From assembly GCF_003584565.2 (NCBI RefSeq), contig NZ_CP031010.1:3534001-3598000 (forward strand): 64,000 nucleotides of DNA. The letters run 5' to 3'. The translations under genes and the position numbers were made by a program. Of this stretch, positions 25,773-33,184 are shown piece by piece. Source of the stretch: Alteromonas sp. RKMC-009. Its GTDB lineage: Bacteria; Pseudomonadota; Gammaproteobacteria; Enterobacterales; Alteromonadaceae. Under the pieces are notes generated by a model. It did not search any database. It was not told where the DNA came from and saw only the letters and a program-made list of their open reading frames with translations. Positions within the stretch are counted from its first letter, which is position 1, and each line of letters opens with the position of its first letter.

Positions 25773-27506
25773 ATGTCAGCGTTTAACGGAGTTTTAGGCG
25801 TCAGCCAGGCAGAGTCAGGTTATCAGTTTGCTGTGTGGGCGCCGAATGCCAAATCTGTATGTGTAGCCGGAACATTCAATGAATGGGATGAGACTGCAAA
25901 TCCTCTTGAATCCCGTGAAGGCGGAATCTGGGTTGGTTTTGCTGACAACGCGAAAAACGGTGATGAATACAAGTTTGCTATCACCACTTTGCAGGATGAG
26001 CTGTTATTGAAAAACGATCCCCGTGCCAGAAAGGTCACAAACAGTGTAGGAAACAGTGTTATTTACGATGATGAATATCAGTGGCAACACACAGAATTTG
26101 AATCCGCCCCCCTTCATGAGCGCGTCATTTATGAAATGCATATTGGCACGTTTAATAAACCCGAAGATGGCCACGGCACATTTGCATCGGCCATAGAAAA
26201 GCTACCTGAACTGAAAGCGCTGGGCGTGACGATGGTTGAACTCATGCCTGTGAATGAATTCGCCGGCGATATTAGCTGGGGCTACAACCCTGCCTATCCC
26301 TTTGCAGTAGAAGAGGCCTACGGCGGTCCTGACGGACTGAAAGCCTTTATCGATGCTGCTCACGGCATGGGGATCGGTGTAATTCTTGATGTGGTTTACA
26401 ACCATTTAGGCCCGGGCGACCTGGATATCTGGCAGTTTGACGGCTGGCACGAGAACGATAAAGGCGGCATTTATTTCTACAATGATTACCGCAGTGCCAC
26501 GCCATGGGGAGATACGCGACCTGACTATGGCCGTCAGGAGGTGCGGGACTATCTCACCGACAATGCACTGATGTGGCTGAACGAATTTAAAGCTGACGGA
26601 TTGCGGATGGATATGGTGCCTTATATGCGCAGTGTGTCCGGTGCCGATACCGGCGATGACGATATCCCTGAAGCCTACGATCTGATTAAAACCATCAATC
26701 ACCGTATTCAGACGTCCTGCCCGGGTAAAATGACCATTGCAGAAGATCTTCACAGTCATGAGTACATTACCGATCCTTTAGATAAGGGCGGTTGTGGCTA
26801 TACGGCACAGTGGGCCGCAGGTTTCGTTCATCCTGTCCGCGATACGCTGACAAAAACCGAAGACAGTTATGTCGATTTGAGCACGGTGGTTAACGCGATT
26901 ACCAGAGTGGTCAGCGGAAACCCGTTTGCCAGAGTGGTATATACCGAATCCCATGATGAAGTCGCTAACGGTCAGGCCAGACTGGTTGAGGAAGTAGCGC
27001 CGGGCGGTGTGGATGACAACTACTTTGCCCGTCAGAAAGGCATTTTAGCCGGCGTCCTTACCCTCACAACCGCGGGCATACCTATGCTGTTTCAGGGGCA
27101 GGATTTCAAAGAGTCCGGCTGGTTCGATGATACCAGTGATATCGACTGGGAACGCAAAACCCGCTTTGCTGAGTATGCAAAAGCATTTACGCAACTGGTC
27201 GGTTTACGTACTAATAAAAACGGGAACAGTGCTGCATTGACCGGCGGTGCCACAGAAATTGTGCATAAGGACGATGACAACAAAGTGCTGATCTACAAAC
27301 GAAGCAATGGCCTTGATGACAAACACGTTTATGTCATGATTAATTTTTCAGGCGCAAATGTGGAAGGGTACCGGTTAAATGGCATGCCGCCGGATGCAGC
27401 CTGCCTGTTTGCCTGGCAGGACGGTATTACAACAAACGATGTGCAACTGAATGACAATCTTATCCATCTTACGGCTTACAGTGCGATGATTTTTTCCGGC
27501 AGCTGA
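25773..27506 (+). CDS. GH13 alpha-amylase family enzyme with CBM48 (branching-enzyme-like)
   Basis: 577 residues from ATG 25773 (GGAGAAAGTCC upstream). N-terminal CBM48 (about 15-95: FAVWAPNAKSVCVAGTFNEWDE), then a GH13 barrel with region I DVVYNH (206-211), catalytic nucleophile Asp280 in DGLRMDMV, acid/base Glu324 in IAEDL, and HD at 394-395 in TESHDE, and a small C-terminal beta domain. No signal peptide, so it acts on cytoplasmic glucans such as glycogen or maltodextrin. The layout resembles branching enzyme or maltooligosyl-trehalose trehalohydrolase; which reaction cannot be settled by eye. No glg genes adjoin it. Confidence 0.8.
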   Translation: MSAFNGVLGVSQAESGYQFAVWAPNAKSVCVAGTFNEWDETANPLESREGGIWVGFADNAKNGDEYKFAITTLQDELLLKNDPRARKVTNSVGNSVIYDDEYQWQHTEFESAPLHERVIYEMHIGTFNKPEDGHGTFASAIEKLPELKALGVTMVELMPVNEFAGDISWGYNPAYPFAVEEAYGGPDGLKAFIDAAHGMGIGVILDVVYNHLGPGDLDIWQFDGWHENDKGGIYFYNDYRSATPWGDTRPDYGRQEVRDYLTDNALMWLNEFKADGLRMDMVPYMRSVSGADTGDDDIPEAYDLIKTINHRIQTSCPGKMTIAEDLHSHEYITDPLDKGGCGYTAQWAAGFVHPVRDTLTKTEDSYVDLSTVVNAITRVVSGNPFARVVYTESHDEVANGQARLVEEVAPGGVDDNYFARQKGILAGVLTLTTAGIPMLFQGQDFKESGWFDDTSDIDWERKTRFAEYAKAFTQLVGLRTNKNGNSAALTGGATEIVHKDDDNKVLIYKRSNGLDDKHVYVMINFSGANVEGYRLNGMPPDAACLFAWQDGITTNDVQLNDNLIHLTAYSAMIFSGS

Positions 27507-27516
27507 GGCCGGAACG

Positions 27517-27541
27517 AAAAACGCGGTGCATTGTGCACCGC
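27517..27541 (-). terminator. terminator of the TonB-dependent receptor gene
   Basis: GCGGTGCA and TGCACCGC form an 8-bp stem with a three-base loop; on the minus strand it is followed by GTTTTT. It lies between the convergent GH13 and receptor genes and may serve both. Confidence 0.75.
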
Positions 27542-27574
27542 TTATATCACGTTGCTATTACCCGGTTCACATCA

Positions 27575-30139
27575 TCAGAAACGGTAAGTGATTTTTCCGT
27601 AAACATAGCGGCCGGTAAAGCCGTAAGGCGAAAAGCCTGAATAAGGCATGATGTAAGTAAAGGTGGTCGGCGCTTCTACCGTGTAGCGGCTTGCCTCGGG
27701 ATACACATCAAATACGTTGTTTGCGCCCACAGACACAGACAACCCTTCCGTTAACGCTACATTAATGTCCAGATCGGTTACCCACTCCGCCGGAATGATT
27801 TCATTCAGCTCAGCGGTGGAGGACGGATCTTCCACTTCACCGTAACGGGTTGTTCTTAACGTTGTGGTGTAGCGGTCAAACGACCAGGTGACGCCTAAAT
27901 TAACTTTACTTTCAGGCGAAGCCGTTTCGAACCGGCGCAACTCAACATCAGAGAACAAGTTACTCTGGTCAAAACCGGCGCCCTGCAGCACATCCGGTGC
28001 ATCGATAACGCGGGTGACTTCATTGTCGTTAAAGTTTATGCCGGCATTGAAGTTAAATGCGCCCCACTCTGCTGTGTCCAGCGTATACGTCGACACAATA
28101 TCAACACCCTGCGTACGGGAGTCAATCGCATTTAAGAAGAAACGCGCGCTGGTCGCACCGGTGCCTTCAAGTAGCGCCTCGATTGCATCGCCGGACAGGT
28201 TGTTTGACAACACAATGCGGTCGTCAATATCGATGCGGTAGAAGTCTACTGTCAGGTTAAAGTCTGCAGACGGTGACCAGGTAAAGCCTGCGCTGTAGTT
28301 AACTGACTCTTCTGCATCCAGACCGGGACTGCCCAGCGCCTGCGCAACATCACTGGACGGTGCAAAGGTACCTGTTTCTACCGGAACACTGTCTACAAAA
28401 ACGGTAGAAATGGCAGTGAAGTGTTGTTGCTGCAACGACGGAGCGCGGAAACCGGTAGATACCGATGCACGTAAAGCAAACTCATCGGTGACAGTTACCC
28501 TGTTAGACAACTTCCAGTTAAAGGTGCTGCCAAAATCAGAATAGTCTTCAAAACGGCCCGCAACAGCAACGTTCCACTGCTCAAGTACATCTGCTTCCAA
28601 ATCGACATACAAGCTGTAGTTGTGGCGGCTGTTCTTGCCCGCTGATTCCGGAGTGAAACCCGGAAATACCTGGGAACCGGCCGCACCCAAAGAGCCATCT
28701 GCAGAAACCGCACCGCCGGGACCGAACGTACCCTGAATGTAAGAGCTTTCCTCACCTGCGGTAATTTCATAACTTTCGTGACGATACTCTGCACCCATTG
28801 CAAAGTTCATTTCGCTGTAGAATACACCAGTATCAACCAGGCGTGACGCATCTGCATTCACCACAGTGGTTTGATACTCTAAAGAGCCGGCGTCAAAACT
28901 TGTCTGGCTGTCAGGGCCCAAAGACGTATTCAGAGAATTGGCGACACCGTATTCCAGCTCGTTTTCACCATGAGTGACAGATAAATCGTAATTCCACACT
29001 TCGTCATAACCTTTGATACCGGCCAGTACAGACGAATCTTTGATATCAGTGGTAATTTGCGGCAGGAAACCGTCAGGATAAATGGATGCAATGTTCCGTG
29101 AATCCTGTGCTCTGCGGTAGAAGCCGCCGCTGACAGAATTACGCTTACTGGCGCCGGCTGTTCCGTAAAACTCAACCTTATCGTTAATCGCTTTTCCGGC
29201 ATTCACAAACAGCGCATAGTCTTCCACGTCACCATTACCGAATACATGATTGTAACGGTCCACCGTTAACTCACGGGGATCAAGGTTCCCTTCTTCGTCG
29301 CGGGCATAGTTTTCACGGGGATCGTAATCGGCACGGTTGGCCTGGCCCCGATCGCGGTATTCAGCAGACACATTTACAAAGCCGTCATTGCCCCATTCGA
29401 AGCCGATGTTGCCGCGCAGTGTGGCTGTCTGACCATCCGTTAAAGAGCGGTCGGAGCCGGTCTGGAAAGCAAGATCACCATTGTCAGCGACACTGACACC
29501 GGTTAACTCCGGCACACCGTCCATTGTCGTCACGTTGGCACCGTAGGTGGCAGACACTTCGCCGCCTTCGCTGGCATCTTTCAGTACGATGTTAATCACA
29601 CCTGCGATAGCATCAGAGCCGTACTGGGCAGCCGCACCGTCACGCAATACTTCAATACGTTTAATGGCGTTAGCCGGAATCGCATTTAAATCCACCGCAG
29701 AAGAACCCCGGCCAACAGAACCGTTCAGGTTTAACAGTGCACTGGTATGCCGGCGTTTGCCATTAACTAAAACGAGAGTGTGGTCAGGAGCCAGACCGCG
29801 CAGCTGTGCAGGACGCACGTGGTCAGTACCATCGGTCATAGAAGGTTGCGGAAAGTTAAAGCTGGGCAGCAGGTTGTTCAGAATCATGTTGGTTTCAGTT
29901 AAACCTGTCGCAGCAATAGCAGACGCATCAATGATATCGATAGGCACCGGTGAATCATTCACTGTGCGTCCCACGCGGCGTGAACCCACTACCTGGATTT
30001 TTTCCAGACTGGCATCTGCAGCCGGATCAGTTTGCTCCTGTGCGACGGCCTGAGAAGAAACGGCTAACGGTAATCCGATGATTGCGGCAGAAAGAAGAGA
30101 TAGTCGAAATGCAGACGACCGGGATTTGTCCTGTAACAT
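27575..30139 (-). CDS. TonB-dependent outer membrane receptor
   Basis: 854 residues. Signal peptide 1-33 ending AVA-Q; plug domain with GSRRVGRTVNDSPVPIDIIDA, a probable TonB-contact region just upstream, and QLRGLAPDHTLVLVNGKRRHTSALLN and IEVLRDGAAAQYGSDAIAGVINIVLK, typical of the plug; then a long beta-barrel with alternating strands and a terminal aromatic (VYGKITYRF). Such receptors import large substrates, iron chelates, vitamins or oligosaccharides with energy from TonB-ExbBD. The substrate cannot be read. Neighbour GH13 hints at glucans, but the genes are convergent, so this is weak. Confidence 0.92.
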   Translation of the reverse strand: MLQDKSRSSAFRLSLLSAAIIGLPLAVSSQAVAQEQTDPAADASLEKIQVVGSRRVGRTVNDSPVPIDIIDASAIAATGLTETNMILNNLLPSFNFPQPSMTDGTDHVRPAQLRGLAPDHTLVLVNGKRRHTSALLNLNGSVGRGSSAVDLNAIPANAIKRIEVLRDGAAAQYGSDAIAGVINIVLKDASEGGEVSATYGANVTTMDGVPELTGVSVADNGDLAFQTGSDRSLTDGQTATLRGNIGFEWGNDGFVNVSAEYRDRGQANRADYDPRENYARDEEGNLDPRELTVDRYNHVFGNGDVEDYALFVNAGKAINDKVEFYGTAGASKRNSVSGGFYRRAQDSRNIASIYPDGFLPQITTDIKDSSVLAGIKGYDEVWNYDLSVTHGENELEYGVANSLNTSLGPDSQTSFDAGSLEYQTTVVNADASRLVDTGVFYSEMNFAMGAEYRHESYEITAGEESSYIQGTFGPGGAVSADGSLGAAGSQVFPGFTPESAGKNSRHNYSLYVDLEADVLEQWNVAVAGRFEDYSDFGSTFNWKLSNRVTVTDEFALRASVSTGFRAPSLQQQHFTAISTVFVDSVPVETGTFAPSSDVAQALGSPGLDAEESVNYSAGFTWSPSADFNLTVDFYRIDIDDRIVLSNNLSGDAIEALLEGTGATSARFFLNAIDSRTQGVDIVSTYTLDTAEWGAFNFNAGINFNDNEVTRVIDAPDVLQGAGFDQSNLFSDVELRRFETASPESKVNLGVTWSFDRYTTTLRTTRYGEVEDPSSTAELNEIIPAEWVTDLDINVALTEGLSVSVGANNVFDVYPEASRYTVEAPTTFTYIMPYSGFSPYGFTGRYVYGKITYRF

Positions 30140-30498
30140 AAAAAGTGTTCCCTAAGAATTTATTATTGAATCGAAAATACGCCTTATCGGAATTGATAAG
30201 CGGGATGTCATGGCATCCGTTTCTGAAGTCAGGGTACGGCCCGAAAGCCCTTTGATGAGCCTTGATGAGACTCTTAGAATTATATGCGTGGCAGCATGAA
30301 GAACGATCAGATTAAAACCTGAACAACTGGTCAGTAGTGCTGCGGGCGGAGTAAATCATAAATAATGAGTTAACTGAAGCGGGAGTTTGAAATATTAATT
30401 TATTCCTCGGCAGATAAACAAAAATAACCGATGAATCTCTGTGGAACCCGGGAACTAAGATGTTCAAATACATAGAAACAACTCAGGAGCTAAAACCG
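30140..30498. other. 359-bp divergent regulatory region
   Basis: Between the receptor and the NUDIX gene. Holds small inverted repeats such as CTTATC-GGAATT-GATAAG near 30182-30199; no gene seen. Promoters for both flanking genes must lie here. An in-frame ATG at 30460 would lengthen the NUDIX protein by 13 residues. Confidence 0.4.
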
Positions 30499-31041
30499 AT
30501 GTCAGCAGAAATCAAAACCCTGTCGAGCAAAGTGGTGTATGAAAATAAGTGGATGCGGGTAAGAGAAGATGCCATCGAGCGCCCGAGTGGCCAGCAAGGC
30601 ATTTACAGCGTGATGGAAAAACCGGACTTCACCGTTGTTATCCCCGTGCAGGACGGATACGTGTACATGGTAGAACAATACCGCTACCCGGTTGAAAAGC
30701 GTCAGTTGGAATTTCCTCAGGGCACCTGGGAAGAGAATGGCCAGGCCGATCCGGCAGAACTAGCTGCCGGCGAACTACAGGAAGAAACAGGCCTGCTGGC
30801 AAAAAACTGGACTCACGTGGGTTATCAGTATTTAGCTTACGGTTTTTGTAATCAGGGTTATCACATCTGGATTGCCACAGATTTCACTATGACCGAACAA
30901 AATCTCGACCCTGAGGAAGAAGGCCTGACCTGCCACCGCATTGCTTTATCGGATCTGGATGAGATGGTTAAAAAAGGTGAAATCCTTGATGCCACCACCT
31001 GCAATGCGCTGGGGTTGGCGCGTCTGAAAGGACTTATTTAA
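30499..31041 (+). CDS. NUDIX hydrolase
   Basis: 180 residues from ATG 30499 (CAGGAGC about 9 bases upstream). Nudix box region PAELAAGELQEETGLL (about 85-100): the EExG acidic core that binds metal is present, but the usual Arg of the RE pair is Gly91. The N-terminus (VYENKWMRVREDAIERPSGQQGIYSVMEKPDFTVVIPV) and EQYRYPVEKRQLEFPQG are like ADP-ribose/ADP-sugar pyrophosphatases of the NudF type. Likely cleaves nucleoside diphosphate sugars; substrate not proven. Single gene. Confidence 0.85.
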   Translation: MSAEIKTLSSKVVYENKWMRVREDAIERPSGQQGIYSVMEKPDFTVVIPVQDGYVYMVEQYRYPVEKRQLEFPQGTWEENGQADPAELAAGELQEETGLLAKNWTHVGYQYLAYGFCNQGYHIWIATDFTMTEQNLDPEEEGLTCHRIALSDLDEMVKKGEILDATTCNALGLARLKGLI

Positions 31042-31127
31042 CTTATTCCTGAGTACCATGCTTCCACCGATGAATTCAGCGGAAGCATGCTGCTTTAGCA
31101 AACTAAAGCGCCTGCGAATTGATACGA

Positions 31128-31466
31128 TTAATCATCACGGTTAAGCGCTTCGATCAATTCAATTTCAAAATACAAATCGCTGCCGGCTGGAATTTTGCCG
31201 ACTTGCCGGTCGCCGTAGCCCAGTTCCGCTGGTACCCAGAGTTTGCGCTTTCCGCCTTCACGCATACCCTGAATGCCGAGAAACCAGCCCTGGATAATTT
31301 TATTTTTAGATAGTACGGTTTGAAACGGACGACCCTTTTCATAAGAGGAGTCAAATTCAGTGCCGTCTGACAGCTGTCCGCGATAGTGGGCAGTAATTAA
31401 CGCGCCTTTCTTCGCTTCACGCCCATCTCCTGTTACTACATCTTCATACTTAATTTCTGCACTCAT
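31128..31466 (-). CDS. FKBP-type peptidyl-prolyl isomerase
   Basis: 112 residues, a single FKBP domain without signal peptide, so cytoplasmic. Conserved VTGDGREAKKGALITAHYRGQLSDGTEFDSSYEKGRPF, VIQGW-like IIQGWFLGIQGMREGGKRKLWVPAELGYGDR and IPAGSDLYFEIELIE. Catalyses proline cis/trans isomerisation during folding. Start ATG has AAAGGACAT upstream. It is convergent with NUDIX. Confidence 0.95.
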   Translation of the reverse strand: MSAEIKYEDVVTGDGREAKKGALITAHYRGQLSDGTEFDSSYEKGRPFQTVLSKNKIIQGWFLGIQGMREGGKRKLWVPAELGYGDRQVGKIPAGSDLYFEIELIEALNRDD

Positions 31467-31548
31467 ACTACTTATGTCCTTTAATCAATCATTCTGCAAT
31501 GGTAACCGATTGTGCGATCCGGAGGAATGGCAGGCATTGCTGTAGCCT

Positions 31549-31563
31549 GTGCGCTATAGTGGA
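31549..31563 (+). repeat. 15-bp direct repeat, copy 1 (left of fic)
   Basis: GTGCGCTATAGTGGA, repeated exactly at 32816-32830 in the same orientation. Both copies follow GCC plus one variable base. The pair encloses the Fic gene. Confidence 0.6.
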
Positions 31564-31570
31564 TGTTCAA

Positions 31571-32677
31571 TTAGCTAAACTTATCACTCAATTTGTATCG
31601 GGTACTTCTGCCGCCACCAGCCTTAACCAGACAGCCTTGTTCTACGAGGAAAGCCAGATGACGGGTAGCGGTTGGTTTACTTACTTTCGCGACACGATGA
31701 TATTGAGTAGTGTTAACCCCGTCTGCAAAGTCACCATCCAGCATCTTGTTCAACACCTTTACTTGTGCAGGATTCAACACAGACTGATCAACAGATCGCC
31801 AGTACCTGCTTTTGAATATGAGTTGTTCAATATCACACATTACCTGACTAAACGTGTCATCAAGTGTTTCGAGAAACCATTTCACCCAGTCAGTTATGTC
31901 CATGGTTCCCTTCTGGCTTCTTTCAAGTGTGTCGTAATAACTGGCACGCCGTTTCAGTATACTTACAGACATCGCGTAAAATCGTACAGACTGGTTTTCA
32001 GCCTGCGCTAATGCAAGATCTGTCAGTAAGCGGGTAATGCGACCGTTACCATCTTCAAACGGGTGGATTGTTACAAACCAGAAATGGGTAATTGCCGCAC
32101 GAATTATGGGGTCAGGAAAAGACGCATCACGGGACTCATTGAACCAGGAAATGAACCCGGAAAGTTCCGGCTCTAAATGTATTCGCGCGGGGGCTTCAAA
32201 ATGTACAACAGGTTTTTCCAGCCTGCCTGAAACGACTTGCATGGGACTACTTCCTCTGAGCACTCCCCCCTCAATACGATGAAGAAAATTATCCTCTCCC
32301 GAAAACAACAGGCTGTGCCACCGTAAAATCCTCTCAAGGGTTAACGGCTTTTCATTCTCCTCAATCGCATCAACTATGATTTCCGCCAACCCGTCTGTCT
32401 GCGCTGTAGTAGGATAAGGCGTTTTTTCATTAAGTCCCAGTTTTGCGGCCAGTGACGATCTTACGGAAAATGCATTAATATTCTCTCCCTCGATAGCACT
32501 CGAATGGACAATATTTGCCAGAAAAGTGTCCAGCATTCGCTGTTTTTCTTCGACAGGCTGGCTCAACATTTTTCCGATGAGAATTCCCTGATTTAATCTG
32601 ACTTTCCGGAGGAGCGGCTCAATGACATCTGCATTCCACGTAAAATCAGGCCATTCTGGTTGTTGCCATATCCACAT
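31571..32677 (-). CDS. Fic domain protein with N-terminal inhibitory motif
   Basis: 368 residues. Fic motif HPFEDGNGR at 205-213 (complete catalytic signature for AMP transfer from ATP), inhibitory helix motif S59-xxx-E63-G64 (SSAIEGE), hence a class II Fic that holds itself in check. The C-terminal 45 residues form a winged helix (VSKPTATRHLAFLVEQGCLVKAGGGRSTRYKL), as in Fic proteins that bind their own promoter. Target proteins unknown. It is flanked by the direct repeats at 31549 and 32816, and its upstream region is AT-rich with TCTGATT repeats, suggesting an acquired single-gene insert. Confidence 0.92.
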   Translation of the reverse strand: MWIWQQPEWPDFTWNADVIEPLLRKVRLNQGILIGKMLSQPVEEKQRMLDTFLANIVHSSAIEGENINAFSVRSSLAAKLGLNEKTPYPTTAQTDGLAEIIVDAIEENEKPLTLERILRWHSLLFSGEDNFLHRIEGGVLRGSSPMQVVSGRLEKPVVHFEAPARIHLEPELSGFISWFNESRDASFPDPIIRAAITHFWFVTIHPFEDGNGRITRLLTDLALAQAENQSVRFYAMSVSILKRRASYYDTLERSQKGTMDITDWVKWFLETLDDTFSQVMCDIEQLIFKSRYWRSVDQSVLNPAQVKVLNKMLDGDFADGVNTTQYHRVAKVSKPTATRHLAFLVEQGCLVKAGGGRSTRYKLSDKFS

Positions 32678-32750
32678 AATTGCTCTCTGATTCGATTGAC
32701 GAGCCTATTCTAATCATAATTTAATCAGAATAAGTGCATTAATCAAATCA
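32678..32750 (-). promoter_or_regulatory. candidate operator/promoter region of the fic gene
   Basis: AT-rich; three copies of the heptamer TCTGATT or its complement (near 32687, 32724 and 32746) and an imperfect inverted repeat ATTCTAAT / ATCAGAAT at 32707-32731. Would fit autoregulation through the winged helix of the Fic protein. By eye only. Confidence 0.35.
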
Positions 32751-32771
32751 GAAACCCGTGCAATGCGAGAG

Positions 32772-32799
32772 AGAGCGCTTTGAAAATGGCGAGTGGTCT
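32772..32799 (+). repeat. 28-bp exact copy of an internal aceK segment
   Basis: Identical over 28 bases to 36616-36643, which encodes the KERFENGEWS region of AceK. Both copies are also preceded by AACCCGTG at 32753-32760 and 36601-36608, with 11 versus 7 bases between, so the relation may extend further in degraded form. Here it is non-coding, between fic and the DUF2845 gene. Confidence 0.85.
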
Positions 32800-32815
32800 T
32801 CGGAAACAGTTGCCG

Positions 32816-32830
32816 GTGCGCTATAGTGGA
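32816..32830 (+). repeat. 15-bp direct repeat, copy 2 (right of fic)
   Basis: Second copy of GTGCGCTATAGTGGA, 1267 bases from the first. It includes TATAGT, so it could also be a -10 element of the DUF2845 gene. Confidence 0.6.
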
Positions 32831-32868
32831 GGCGTGTTTTTTCAAAAAACTGTCAGCAAGGAGCTACC

Positions 32869-33162
32869 ATGCGCATAAGAAAGAGCCTTTTTCTGGCCCT
32901 TACCTTCCTGCTTTCAACCGCGACCAGCGCAAATGGTTTGCGGTGCGGAACAAAGCTGGTACTGGAAGGAGAAAGTACCTATGACGTCATTCAGAAGTGT
33001 GGCCAGCCGGACTCGCAGGAAGATTTCGGTTTTATTCGCAAACGGGACGATTACGTCAAAGTGACCCGCTACATTTATGACATGGGTAACGGTAAATTTC
33101 TGCGCCTGCTCGATTTTCACAATGGTAAATTAATCAAAATCGCTGACGGACCGCGTCAGTAG
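32869..33162 (+). CDS. DUF2845 periplasmic protein
   Basis: 97 residues. Signal peptide 1-22 (RKSLFLALTFLLSTATSANG). The mature part starts RCGTKLVLEGESTYDVIQKCGQPD, the DUF2845 signature with two cysteines that can form a disulfide, followed by a strand-rich end YIYDMGNGKFLRLLDFHNGKLIKI. Related to SmpA/BamE-like small folds. Function unknown. Start ATG has AAGGAGC. Confidence 0.85.
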   Translation: MRIRKSLFLALTFLLSTATSANGLRCGTKLVLEGESTYDVIQKCGQPDSQEDFGFIRKRDDYVKVTRYIYDMGNGKFLRLLDFHNGKLIKIADGPRQ

Positions 33163-33184
33163 TCATAACATGAAACTCTGGTTG

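Noticed and set aside
31549..31563. GTGCGCTATAGTGGA as a promoter -10 (TATAGT) rather than a repeat
   Set aside because: No -35 at 16-18 bases for either copy, so I prefer the direct-repeat reading, though the right copy might still act as a -10.
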